Under the pieces are notes generated by a model. It had not been told where the DNA came from and did no database searches. It saw only the letters and a list, made by a program, of their open reading frames with translations. DNA of 64,000 bases from NCBI GenBank assembly GCA_049325315.1, contig JBMONB010000083.1:221999-285998 (forward strand). Direction: 5' to 3'. Shown piece after piece: positions 33,773 through 41,717 of the stretch. Made by a program: the position numbers and the translations under genes. Position 1 is the first letter of the stretch, and every line of letters starts with the position of its first letter. This DNA is from JAWLHU01 sp049325315. GTDB taxonomy: Bacteria > Bacillota > Sulfobacillia > Symbiobacteriales > Symbiobacteriaceae.

Positions 33773-33801
33773 ATTATAGACTTGCCATCTCTTTCTGTCA
33801 A
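33773..33801 (-). promoter_or_regulatory. Perfect consensus sigma-A promoter
   Basis: On the minus strand TTGACA (33801-33796), a 17-base spacer, and TATAAT (33778-33773) match the consensus at all 12 positions with ideal spacing, in an AT-rich patch of an otherwise GC-rich window. Confidence 0.88.
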
Positions 33802-34097
33802 TACATGATTATTCTTTTTTTACCGATCCGAGGCGCAGTCAGGTAGAGGTATGGAAAAATATGTAATTGTTGTGGCATAGATGGGAGTCTTGCAGGAACG
33901 AGTGTACGGGAGTGTAACGGGAAGGGTGGGGGGGTTACGAGGGGATCTGGAAGGGGGGGCGGGAAGGGAGATGGGGGGTCTGAGGCACCCTTTTGGTGTG
34001 TGTGTGGGGGGTCTGGGACACCCTGGGAGAGTCGGGTACGTCTGTGGAAATAGATGGTGGGGGGTGTTGACATGAGAAGAGCCGCCCCGAGGGCGGC
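33802..34097. other. G-rich intergenic region, G-quadruplex-prone, no gene
   Basis: About 300 bases without a credible gene. From 33905 to 34070 the plus strand has many G-runs with short loops, for example GGGAAGGGTGGGGGGG and GGGGGGGCGGGAAGGG, enough for several G-quadruplexes. GGGGGGTCTG occurs twice (33973 and 34006), each followed by a CACCC. Frames on both strands are proline or glycine runs with no ribosome binding site. Confidence 0.6.
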
Positions 34098-34101
34098 TCA
34101 A
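34078..34101 (-). terminator. Short terminator after the small lipoprotein gene
   Basis: AGCCGCC and GGGCGGCT form a compact stem around CCGA. On the minus strand it is reached right after the stop codon and runs into CTTCTC. Confidence 0.55.
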
Positions 34102-34346
34102 CGAGGGCGATGCCACGCAAATCGGTGGGACCACCAGCCAATCTGGCCGACCCCGGCTGCCTCCCGGGTGGTGTTGCTCTCCCCGTCGAGCAGGGTGAGA
34201 CCACCGTCGTGGAGGTAGGCCAAAGCCCCCAGAGCCTCAAAGGCCGGAGGGGTGGCAGGGGCAGAGGCCGGATCTGCACCCCTACAGCCCGTGATCAACA
34301 GTGTCAGCAAGATAGCGAGACCAAAGAGCGTACGCCGGCTACCCAC
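34098..34346 (-). CDS. Small lipoprotein, probably a truncated beta-propeller protein
   Basis: An 82-residue product with a clear lipoprotein signal: MGSRRTLFGLAILLTLLITG then Cys21 (lipobox LITGC). After a Pro/Ala linker it reads LGALAYLHDGGLTLLDGES and IGWWSHRFAW, the first blade of a TolB/WD-like beta-propeller (AYLxDGxLxLLDGES...WSxD). It then stops, where intact propellers go on for 250 residues or more. GTG 34346 has GGGAGGG at seven bases. It is the last gene of the amidase group. It may be expressed as a short lipoprotein or be a decayed remnant of a larger gene. Confidence 0.6.
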   Translation of the reverse strand: MGSRRTLFGLAILLTLLITGCRGADPASAPATPPAFEALGALAYLHDGGLTLLDGESNTTREAAGVGQIGWWSHRFAWHRPR

Positions 34347-34412
34347 CGCTCATCCCTCCCGTGGAGCGACCTACGCCCATATGACGCTCCCGGTCAGAGG
34401 CAGGATTCCCGG

Positions 34413-34880
34413 TTACTGCCGGAGGTAGCTGTTCACCCCGAAGATCACGTGCGCCCGGTTGGAGAAGGGCACGAAGTCATCGGCGTACGCCTCGAGGGAG
34501 TAGATGGCGCTTGAATCGGGCAGGCGTACGTCCACCGCCACCTCCCGCTCACCGGGCCGCAGCACGATGGGCTCGGCGGAGTGGTTTCCCTGCCGGTCGA
34601 GGTGGACCGTTCCCTCGACCTCGCCATGGTGGGAGAGGAGCAGGTGGAGCCGGTAGAGCTTGTCCGGTAGGACATGCCCCAGGGGGTGAAGCCGGACCCG
34701 CACCGTGGTGTTGGGGCTCTCCAGCACCTGCCCGTGCCGGGGGTGGACGATCTCCACCCAGATGAAGTCGGCGGGCCGTGGGTCGTCCAGCGGCTCCGTG
34801 GCCCGGGCGAGGCCTGCCGTGGTCCCGAGCAGCACGATCGCCAGCAGAAGCCCGGGGAGCCAGCGGTGGGGTTTCCTCAT
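34413..34880 (-). CDS. Secreted protein of unknown function
   Basis: A 155-residue protein with a signal peptide (MRKPHRWLPGLLLAIVLLGT, cleavage probably after ARA near 28). The mature part is a predicted Ig-like beta sandwich: IWVEIVHPRHGQVLE, TTVRVRLHPLG, YRLHLLLSHHGEVEG, REVAVDVRLPDSS, YSLEAYADDFVPF. It looks like an exported binding or adhesion module. ATG 34880 overlaps the amidase stop as ATGA, with AGGAGG nine bases before. Coupling to an amidase suggests a cell-envelope role. Confidence 0.7.
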   Translation of the reverse strand: MRKPHRWLPGLLLAIVLLGTTAGLARATEPLDDPRPADFIWVEIVHPRHGQVLESPNTTVRVRLHPLGHVLPDKLYRLHLLLSHHGEVEGTVHLDRQGNHSAEPIVLRPGEREVAVDVRLPDSSAIYSLEAYADDFVPFSNRAHVIFGVNSYLRQ

Positions 34881-35929
34881 GGCGTCCAACCTCCTTGTCG
34901 TCTGGTCTGGCCGGCCCGGTGGGGTTCGTTCCGGTAATTTTCGGTCCGGTAATTTTCATGGAAGCGCTGGATGCCCCGCGCCACCGCATCACCCAGGCTC
35001 CCCACGTTGGCGGTCAGCGCCTCACCGGTACCCAGCCAGTCCCGGTCGGCGGTGCGGGAGAGGTCGAGCACCTCGATTAAGACCGCCGGGAAGGGCTGCC
35101 CGTTGGGCAGGGTGTCCGGCACCTCGCGCAGCACCGCGAGATCCCGCCGGTAGAGCCGCTGCGAGCAACGGGAGGGCGAGCCGAACCGGAGCCGCCACAG
35201 CTCGTCGCAGATCGCCAGCCCCAGGCTGGCGCTGATCGCGTACTGCGCCTCCGTGCTGCCGTTGGTCGGGCTCTGCAGGTGAACGGAGGGGCCGTCTTCA
35301 CCGGAGACGGCGTTGAAGTGGATCGAGACCAGCACCTTCCCGTAGGGGTGTGTCCCAGCTTCGAGCGCGGTGGCGTGGCGTGCCCGGTCGTAGAGGGAGG
35401 AGCGCTCGTTCTGGAAGGGGTTGTAGCCCACGTTGGGCTCGGTGGTCTGCGGCGGGAGGTCGTACCAGGGGCGGCTGGTCTGCCGCCTGCCCCCGGCTGT
35501 GGGGCCGTAGCGGTCCCAGTCCGGCACGCTGTTCGGGTTCTGGTGGATCCAGCGGCTGACGGCGGGGAAGATCCTGGGGGTTTCGTCGAGCACCCTGTAG
35601 ACCCGCTGGGCCACCAGGCGCGCGAGCTCATCTTCCCGGGGAATGCTGATACCGTAGTCCGCCCCGGTGAACTGCCCGGCTGCCATTCTTGCCCCGTAGA
35701 GGAAGCCGTGACCGGCATCGAGGCTAACGAACATGGAGCCGGCGGGGGGCCGGGCGCGTGCTCCGGCCCGAAGCTTGGACCCGCCGCGAAACTCCACCGG
35801 CAGCTGTGTGAAGGGATCGACCTCTTCGATCTCCTCCTCAGGTGGCCGGCCGTCAGAGGCTGCCGCGATGATCATGATGGCGATCAAGAGCAGGGCCAGG
35901 CCCACAGCCACGCCTTTGTGCAGGTTCAT
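34877..35929 (-). CDS. N-acetylmuramoyl-L-alanine amidase (Amidase_3), membrane-anchored
   Basis: A 350-residue enzyme predicted to cut the amide bond between MurNAc and the stem peptide in peptidoglycan. Residues 5-24 form a signal anchor. The catalytic zinc site of Amidase_3 is visible: His in FVSLDAGHGF (near 73), Glu in REDELARLVA, His in LVSIHFNAV and the catalytic Glu in AVLIEVLDLS. A long insert (about residues 120-180, rich in Pro, Tyr, Asn) separates the second and third ligands. ATG 35929 has GGGAGGT upstream. The two downstream genes are coupled and probably also envelope proteins. Confidence 0.82.
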   Translation of the reverse strand: MNLHKGVAVGLALLLIAIMIIAAASDGRPPEEEIEEVDPFTQLPVEFRGGSKLRAGARARPPAGSMFVSLDAGHGFLYGARMAAGQFTGADYGISIPREDELARLVAQRVYRVLDETPRIFPAVSRWIHQNPNSVPDWDRYGPTAGGRRQTSRPWYDLPPQTTEPNVGYNPFQNERSSLYDRARHATALEAGTHPYGKVLVSIHFNAVSGEDGPSVHLQSPTNGSTEAQYAISASLGLAICDELWRLRFGSPSRCSQRLYRRDLAVLREVPDTLPNGQPFPAVLIEVLDLSRTADRDWLGTGEALTANVGSLGDAVARGIQRFHENYRTENYRNEPHRAGQTRRQGGWTP

Positions 35930-36015
35930 CTGAGCGCTTACCTCCCTGCGCTATAGGGTTGACGGCTGGTCGCATTCAACCCGTAGGAAGATGTGGCAAG
36001 CGCGCGCCGGCGGGC

Positions 36016-36786
36016 CTACTCGCCCCCCAGGTCCAGGATACCCCGCAGCCGGAGCGCCTCCCGCATCGTCGCCTCCTCGTCGCGGCGCCATGCGAGCCCG
36101 CCGGCCAGGAGGCGCAGGCCCAGACCCAGCCGGACCGCCCGGTCGATCGCTTCCGGGCTGCCCAGCGCTTCGTCGACCATGCGGGCTGTCTCGCTCTCCA
36201 CCAGCGACGTCAGGCGGGCGGAGACCAGCCCGGGCCGTCCGCTCAGGAGCACCGGCTCCTTGCCGCACCTTCGCAGCAGACCATCCATCTGCTCCACCAC
36301 CTCGGCCGACGTGGCCTCACCCGGCGCCATCTCCACCAGCGGCATGACCAGGACCGGCTGGGACCAGTGGGTCAGCAGGAAGCGATCGGGGTGAGGCAGC
36401 AAGGGGGCCAGGTCGGCGGGGGCGAGGCTGGCGCTGGTGGCGCCGACCAGGCACTCGGGCCGCAGCCAGCGGCCCAGCTGCTGGTAGACGGCGCGCTTCA
36501 GGGCAAGGTCCTCGGGCAGCGCCTCAAAGAGGCAGGCCGCCGTCCTCAGCCAGCGGCCGTAGCCCCGCCGCAGGCGGAGCCGCCGCCAGAAGTCTCCCCT
36601 GGAGTCCCCCAGCAGCCGGGCCCCCGCCGCCCAGGCCCTTCGGGCCCGGATCACCAACTCGGCCCAGTCCCGGTCGGTCCGCTCCCTCAGGTCGACTAAC
36701 TCCACCATGTATCCGGCCATGGCCAGCACCTGGGCCATGGGAACGCCCAGACGGCCGGCGCCGAGTACCACTGCCCGCTCAACCAC
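36016..36786 (-). CDS. 3-hydroxyacyl-CoA dehydrogenase NAD-binding domain protein
   Basis: A 256-residue protein with an N-terminal Rossmann motif (VVLGAGRLGVPMAQVLAMAG), then a central region equivalent to the 3HCDH NAD domain (VGATSASLAPADLA, FLLTHWSQPVLVMPLVEM) and a short C-terminal helical domain (RLTSLVESETARMVDEALGS). The usual SNTS and HFFNP motifs are altered to GATSAS and THWSQP, so the substrate may differ from a normal hydroxyacyl-CoA. GTG 36786 has only a loose G-rich site upstream. It is not coupled to either neighbour. Confidence 0.72.
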   Translation of the reverse strand: MVERAVVLGAGRLGVPMAQVLAMAGYMVELVDLRERTDRDWAELVIRARRAWAAGARLLGDSRGDFWRRLRLRRGYGRWLRTAACLFEALPEDLALKRAVYQQLGRWLRPECLVGATSASLAPADLAPLLPHPDRFLLTHWSQPVLVMPLVEMAPGEATSAEVVEQMDGLLRRCGKEPVLLSGRPGLVSARLTSLVESETARMVDEALGSPEAIDRAVRLGLGLRLLAGGLAWRRDEEATMREALRLRGILDLGGE

Positions 36787-36845
36787 CGCTGCCCCACCCC
36801 CTGGCTCAACTTACGCCGGGGGTGGGGCAGCCATGCGCTACTTGA

Positions 36846-37595
36846 TTACCGGTCGGGCCGGGTCCAGCGAATCACCGGGCGTCGCGGCAGGTTGGGCCTG
36901 CCCGGTCGCCCCGGTCGCCCGGGCCGCTCCGGCCGCTCGGGTTCGGGCTCCTGATCGGCGGCCTTCTCCAGCTCAATGATGATGCGGGAGGACTCGGCCA
37001 CCCGGAAGACCAGCCCCTGGCCGGCCATGACCCGCACCTGGGCGGGCTGGAACTCCCGGCCCGCCGCCTCGACGAAGACGGGCTGCATCTCCTGCAGCTT
37101 GCGGGCCCCATCGGGCGAGAAGAAGAGCTCGATCGCCCCCTGGGCGCCACTGGCCTTGTCCACCATGCGGTACCGTCCCGGGCGCAGGAGGGAGACGGCG
37201 CAGAGGTCGCCCTTCTCCAGCCGCTCGGTCTGAAAGGCGGCCTGGCGCGCCTCGGGGTGGCGGACCACTGCGGAGTATCCGCCGGCGCCGCCGGTGGCGA
37301 AGAAGAGCACATACCCCTTTGGGCTGACGGTGGGGACCTTCTCCTGCTTCGACTTGCAGCCGCACTCGTCCCGCTGAGGCCGGCCCACGAGCGACAGGTC
37401 GATGTCGAGCTGAGAGGCGGTGGCGGCCTCCTCTACCCGGAAGGTGGTGGTACCCACCTCCCGGCCATGCTGCCGGATCGATACGCTATACTCCCCGGGC
37501 TGGTGGAATTGGTGCATGACCGAGATCAGCACCCCTAACGAACCGCTGTCAAAGACCCGGGCGCTGAACAGACGTTGATTCACCCTTGCTTTCAT
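36846..37595 (-). CDS. Unrecognised protein, third gene of a coupled operon
   Basis: A 249-residue protein I do not recognise. Residues 1-75 look like an Ig-type beta sandwich (SLGVLISVMHQFHQPGEYSV). A CGC motif follows (DECGCKSK, near 78). The middle repeats the pattern with GYVLFFATGGAGGYSAVVRH and LLRPGRYRMVDK. A third strand-rich block (EFQPAQVRVMAGQGLVFRVA) resembles a cupredoxin fold but lacks copper ligands. The C-terminus is a Pro/Arg/Gly repeat (RPERPGRPGRPGRP). ATG 37595 has GGGGTGAT upstream; ATG 37601 overlaps the previous stop as TGATG. It is translated together with the two genes before it. Confidence 0.65.
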   Translation of the reverse strand: MKARVNQRLFSARVFDSGSLGVLISVMHQFHQPGEYSVSIRQHGREVGTTTFRVEEAATASQLDIDLSLVGRPQRDECGCKSKQEKVPTVSPKGYVLFFATGGAGGYSAVVRHPEARQAAFQTERLEKGDLCAVSLLRPGRYRMVDKASGAQGAIELFFSPDGARKLQEMQPVFVEAAGREFQPAQVRVMAGQGLVFRVAESSRIIIELEKAADQEPEPERPERPGRPGRPGRPNLPRRPVIRWTRPDR

Positions 37596-37600
37596 GACCA

Positions 37601-38515
37601 TCACCCCACATTGGCCTCAAGGACCATCTCATCGTCGTTGCAGAAGACGTTCAGATCGCGGACCGGAATCAGCACCGCCACCTTGGTGGGCTGCGCCTCC
37701 AGGATCTGCAGGGGGTCGTCGAACTTGGCGATGGGCTCTTTGGCCGCGAAGTAGTCGGCCACGAAGGTCAGGATCAGATCCATCAGCCCGAAGCTGACGT
37801 TCAGGAGGTCAGAGATCCACTCCTGAATGTCATCGGCGATGTCAAGGATCGCCCGAATCAGGTCGATGACCGGCCCCAAGATCGCCTTGATCAGGTCCCG
37901 GGCCCAGCCGGGCAGCCAGCCCAGGAGGCCATCCACCACCAGGTTGACAGCGTTCTCCAGCAGGTCGCCCACCATGTCGGCGATGTCGAAGAGGTCCAGG
38001 TCGATGGTCTGGGGGTCAATGTGGACATGCCACTGGTTGGGCACCCCGGCGTCGAGGGCGTCCCAGTCGTTCATCCAGCCCAGCCGGGCCGGGTCGACCG
38101 CATACTCGGTCCGCAGGGAGCCCGTGAAGGAGACCTCGGAGGTGATCAGCCCGCCCAGCGGCAGGGTGAGCGAGATGTCCGGGTTGTCGTCGAAGACGCA
38201 GAACTTGGGCGCCTTCAGGAGGCATCCGCCGAAGGGGTTGGGGATGATGCAGAAGCCGCCCACGCAGATCTCAGGGATGTCGATGCCGAGGGAGAGGTCC
38301 AGGGTGTCGAACTTGATATCCAGCTCCTTGACCTGTACCGTATTGTCCGCCCGCAGGTCGACGCTGCCGCCCTCCAGGTGGGCGGCAACGCTATAGCCGG
38401 CCGTGAAACCGGCGAAGCTGCCGCTGTCGGCCTTGCTGAAGGCGAAGTTGTCGCGCAGGGCCTCAAACAGCCGGACAAAGGTTCCTTCCGATACCGCTGC
38501 TGTCAGGTGCGCCAT
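37601..38515 (-). CDS. Unrecognised protein, possible TULIP-like fold, second gene of operon
   Basis: A 304-residue protein I do not recognise. The N-terminal 150 residues look like long curved beta sheet (VAAHLEGGSVDLRADNTVQV, LDIKFDTLDLSLGIDIPEIC). Three or more Cys lie in ICVGGFCIIPNPFGGC. Residues 185-270 are strongly amphipathic or hydrophobic helix (LLENAVNLVVDGLLGWLPGW, IDLIRAILDIADDI). The layout recalls TULIP/P47-type lipid-binding proteins, but this is only an impression. There is no signal peptide. ATG 38515 overlaps the upstream stop by one base (TAATG), and its own stop overlaps the next start, so the three genes are made in fixed ratio. Confidence 0.65.
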   Translation of the reverse strand: MAHLTAAVSEGTFVRLFEALRDNFAFSKADSGSFAGFTAGYSVAAHLEGGSVDLRADNTVQVKELDIKFDTLDLSLGIDIPEICVGGFCIIPNPFGGCLLKAPKFCVFDDNPDISLTLPLGGLITSEVSFTGSLRTEYAVDPARLGWMNDWDALDAGVPNQWHVHIDPQTIDLDLFDIADMVGDLLENAVNLVVDGLLGWLPGWARDLIKAILGPVIDLIRAILDIADDIQEWISDLLNVSFGLMDLILTFVADYFAAKEPIAKFDDPLQILEAQPTKVAVLIPVRDLNVFCNDDEMVLEANVG

Positions 38516-39348
38516 TATGACACCCCCACATCGATGAAGAGTCTGACCTGATCCTTCTCCACCGCCGGGTTGTGCGGCACGGCGCCACTAATGGCGGTGG
38601 CTCCGAGGCTGATCGTCGCCGGGACCCAGTCGGGTAGGTCGAGGGTGTACGCCTCCAGCAGCGTCCGCAGCTGCGGCAGCACCACCAACTGGATCATCAG
38701 CTTGATATAGCACTCCAGGCTGTTCTCCAGCCCGTTGGGCTTGATATCGACGATCTCCAGACCATCGAGCCGCATCTCCAGGTAGGGCTTGGCGCCGTAC
38801 GTGCGGGTCTCGAAGTGGCCGGCCACGAAGACCTCCAGGCAGAAGCAGGTCAGGGAGCGGGTGTCGATGACAACGATGGGCCCTTCGTTGGTGGGCGGGA
38901 CGTGGGTCAGGGGCGGCAGCTTTTGCGCCGCAGGAGGCGGGATAAGCTCTTCGATCAGGTCCTGGGAGGGGCAGCCGATGCCGCCGCAGAGCTTCAGCTT
39001 CAGGGCGAAGCGCTGCTCCCCCAGCGGCGGTGCGAACTCAGGAGGCAGGGTGAACTGATTGCCGGGGTGGAAGTCGATCTTCAGTTCGACCAACTGGGCG
39101 GCGAAGTTGACGCCGAAGTTGCTGCCCGGAACCGGAAGGGGGTCGACCACAGTGACCAGGGGGTTGGAACGCTTCTTGACGATCTCATGCGCCTTGATCA
39201 CTTCACAGAGCAGGTCGGGGCGGTCGGCAAAAAACTTGGTGGCGTAGTGGAAGAGCGATGGTCGTTGCTGCTGCACATGCTGCACAATCCGGTTGAAGCC
39301 GTCTTCATGGGCCGATACAAACACGTCGCAGTTGTCGGTCAGAGCCAT
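38515..39348 (-). CDS. Unrecognised protein, first gene of the coupled three-gene operon
   Basis: A 277-residue protein I do not recognise. It opens with a helical segment (SAHEDGFNRIVQHVQQQRPS, FHYATKFFADRPDLL), then a beta-rich core (NFGVNFAAQLVELKIDFHPG, RFALKLKLCGGIGCPS) and a C-terminal part with a hydrophobic helix (LMIQLVVLPQLRTLLEAY) and an ending strand (DQVRLFIDVGVS). Cys occur as CGGIGC and CFC. The core plus hydrophobic helix resembles the next gene, so the two may be distant paralogues. ATG 39348 has AGGAGG seven bases upstream. A TATAAT box on this strand (39444-39439) may be its promoter. Confidence 0.65.
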   Translation of the reverse strand: MALTDNCDVFVSAHEDGFNRIVQHVQQQRPSLFHYATKFFADRPDLLCEVIKAHEIVKKRSNPLVTVVDPLPVPGSNFGVNFAAQLVELKIDFHPGNQFTLPPEFAPPLGEQRFALKLKLCGGIGCPSQDLIEELIPPPAAQKLPPLTHVPPTNEGPIVVIDTRSLTCFCLEVFVAGHFETRTYGAKPYLEMRLDGLEIVDIKPNGLENSLECYIKLMIQLVVLPQLRTLLEAYTLDLPDWVPATISLGATAISGAVPHNPAVEKDQVRLFIDVGVS

Positions 39349-39438
39349 CCGCGGGCCTCCTTTCTGAGCAACACCCTGCGGCATCCTCTGGAGTGGCTAA
39401 ACTGCATCGCGGTCAAGGCTCTCTGTTGCCCAATCTTC

Positions 39439-39467
39439 ATTATATACCGAATGTTTAGTATACACCA
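39439..39467 (-). promoter_or_regulatory. Promoter-like AT-rich segment upstream of the unknown operon
   Basis: On the minus strand a perfect TATAAT (39444-39439) lies 90 bases before the ATG of the first gene, with a poor -35 (TGGTGT) at 17 bases. A second -10-like TATACT lies about 14 bases further upstream. Confidence 0.35.
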
Positions 39468-39601
39468 GAAGGATCATCACCTGGCAGGCGTCTTGGCTCG
39501 AGGTGTCGAATCGAACTCCCTGTTTCAGGTGCGCGTTGCTGCTCGGGGGAGGGGCAGCACGGGCCTGTATGATCGCGCACGAAAGGAGAACGCAGCGGAC
39601 G

Positions 39602-41680
39602 ATGACGATGCTCACACTGAAAGAAGGAGAGCTCTTCCTCCTCGCGGACCGCCGGGGCGATGTCCCCGGGGACTGCTTCGGGCTTTACCTTCAGGAGACG
39701 CAGTTTCTCGACCGCTGGACGCTGACCGTGGCCGGACGTTCCCTGACGATTCTCTCTGCTCGTGCGGCTGAGGTCTGGCGCTCATCGATCTTGCTGGTCG
39801 CTGGGCAGGAGTTGGGCGTGCCCGGGATCGGACCTAACGAACTGGAGGTCCTCCGTCGCCAGGTAATCGCCGACGGAGCGCTGTATGAGGAAATCCGCCT
39901 GATGAACCGCGGATCGCAGCGGGTTCTCCTTCCGGTGGCGCTGGAGTTCGGCGCCGGCTTCGCCGATCTTTTTGAGTACCGGGGCTTCACCCGGGACCGG
40001 CGGGGGGAGGGGGAGGCACCGGAGGAGCAGTCCGGTTCGGTACTCCTGGGCTACCTTGGCCTCGACGGGGTGCGCCGGCGGACGCTGATTCGCTTCCTGA
40101 CCCCGCCCGACGAGGTGGTGGGGCACTCGATTGCCCGCTGGCAGCTGACCCTGGAGCCGGGCGGGACGCAGGTGCTCTCCTTCGCCGTCGCCCCGGTGCT
40201 GGGCGAGGAGGAGCCGCCCCCGGTGACCGACTTCGCCCGGGCCACCCGGCAGATGATGACCGCCTATGCCGACTGGACCGAACGGGTGACCCAGATCGAG
40301 GCGAGCCACGCCGACGGAGACAGAGTGCTGAAGCGCTCCATCCGCGATCTGCGGGCGCTGATGATGGACATCGGCCACGGCCCCTTCCCGGCGGCCGGGA
40401 TCCCCTGGTTCGCCACCCTCTTCGGGCGGGACTCGCTGATCACCGCCTACCAGGCGCTGCTCCTGGACCCCTCCGTGGCCCGGGGGACGCTGCGCACCCT
40501 GGCTGCCTACCAGGGAGAGGCGGTCAACCCGGCCCGGGCGGAGGCGCCGGGAAAGATTCTTCACGAACTGCGCCGCGGCGAGATGGCAAACCTGGGCGAG
40601 ATCCCCTTCGGGCGGTACTACGGCAGCGTCGATGCGACCCCGCTCTTCCTGGTCTTGCTGGGGGAGTACCACCGCTGGACGGGGGACGACGGGTTCGTGC
40701 GGGAGATGCTGCCGCACGCCCGGGCCGCCGCCGGCTGGATGCAGCGCCACGGCGACCTCGACGGCGACGGCCTGCTGGAGTACGAGCCAACCGGCGAGTC
40801 GGGTTTGGCGGTGCAGAGCTGGAAGGACAGCCCCACCTCGCTGATCCGGCCCGACGGCACCCTGCCCGAGCCGCCGATCGCCGTGGTGGAGGTGCAGGGG
40901 TACGCCTACGAGGGATACCGCTCCCTGGCCCAACTGCTGGAGCGGCTGGGGGAGGGGAACGAGGAGGCTCTGGCCCTGCGTGAGCGGGCCGAGCGGGTCC
41001 GCCTCCGCTTTGAGGAGACCTATTGGATGGAGAGCGCCGCCTGCTACGCCATCGCCCTGGATCGGCAGAAGGCGCAGGTGCAGACGCTCACCTCCGACCC
41101 GGGCCACTGCCTCTGGTCCACCATCGCCTCGCCAGATCGGGCGCGGGCGGTGGCCGACCGGCTCATGGAGCCCCACCTCTTCTCGGGCTGGGGAATCCGG
41201 ACCATGTCGGCGCAGGAGCCGGGCTACAGCCCGCTGCACTACCACAACGGGACGGTCTGGCCCCACGACAACGGGCTGATCGCCATGGGCTTTGCCCGCT
41301 ACGGCCTGACGGCGCCGCTCCGCACGATGGCGATGGCCCTGTTGGAGGCGAGCCGCCACTTCGAGGAGTACCGGCTGCCCGAGGTCTTCTGCGGCTATGC
41401 TGCCGAAGATGGCCCGCCCGTGCCCTTCCCGTCCGCCTGCTCGCCCCAGGCCTGGGCCGCCGGGGCGCCGCTGCTGTTGGTCCGGGCCCTGCTAGGGCTG
41501 GAGCCAGACGTCCCCGCCGGGCGGGTCCGGCTCGCCCCCTGCGTGCCCGAAGAGTTAGGCGGCCTCCGCCTGACCGGCCTGCGGATCGGGCAGGGCTGCC
41601 TGGACCTGGTGGCCCGGCACGGCGGGGTGGAGATTCTGCGCAACACCACCGGGTTGGTGGTGGAGATCGAGGAGCGATAA
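39602..41680 (+). CDS. Amylo-alpha-1,6-glucosidase-like (glycogen debranching type) glycoside hydrolase
   Basis: A 692-residue enzyme. Residues 1-230 form the N-terminal beta domain of bacterial debranching-type proteins (GDCFGLYLQETQFLDRWTL). Residues 270-690 form an (alpha/alpha)6 barrel with IPWFATLFGRDSLITAYQAL and YSPLHYHNGTVWPHDNGLIA, typical of this family; the catalytic acids are probably the Asp of GRDS and the Glu of LPEVFCGY. It would hydrolyse alpha-glucosidic bonds of glycogen or related oligosaccharides in the cytoplasm. ATG 39602 has a distant AAGGAG; an in-frame ATG at 39569 is possible. A bidirectional terminator follows. Confidence 0.82.
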   Translation: MTMLTLKEGELFLLADRRGDVPGDCFGLYLQETQFLDRWTLTVAGRSLTILSARAAEVWRSSILLVAGQELGVPGIGPNELEVLRRQVIADGALYEEIRLMNRGSQRVLLPVALEFGAGFADLFEYRGFTRDRRGEGEAPEEQSGSVLLGYLGLDGVRRRTLIRFLTPPDEVVGHSIARWQLTLEPGGTQVLSFAVAPVLGEEEPPPVTDFARATRQMMTAYADWTERVTQIEASHADGDRVLKRSIRDLRALMMDIGHGPFPAAGIPWFATLFGRDSLITAYQALLLDPSVARGTLRTLAAYQGEAVNPARAEAPGKILHELRRGEMANLGEIPFGRYYGSVDATPLFLVLLGEYHRWTGDDGFVREMLPHARAAAGWMQRHGDLDGDGLLEYEPTGESGLAVQSWKDSPTSLIRPDGTLPEPPIAVVEVQGYAYEGYRSLAQLLERLGEGNEEALALRERAERVRLRFEETYWMESAACYAIALDRQKAQVQTLTSDPGHCLWSTIASPDRARAVADRLMEPHLFSGWGIRTMSAQEPGYSPLHYHNGTVWPHDNGLIAMGFARYGLTAPLRTMAMALLEASRHFEEYRLPEVFCGYAAEDGPPVPFPSACSPQAWAAGAPLLLVRALLGLEPDVPAGRVRLAPCVPEELGGLRLTGLRIGQGCLDLVARHGGVEILRNTTGLVVEIEER

Positions 41681-41683
41681 CAA

Positions 41684-41717
41684 GGGGGCGAGACCTGGGA
41701 TAAGGTCTCGCCCCTTT
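41684..41717. terminator. Bidirectional terminator
   Basis: GGGGCGAGACC and GGTCTCGCCCC form an 11-bp stem with TGGGATAA as loop, ending in TTT on the plus strand. It lies between convergent stops. Confidence 0.8.
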
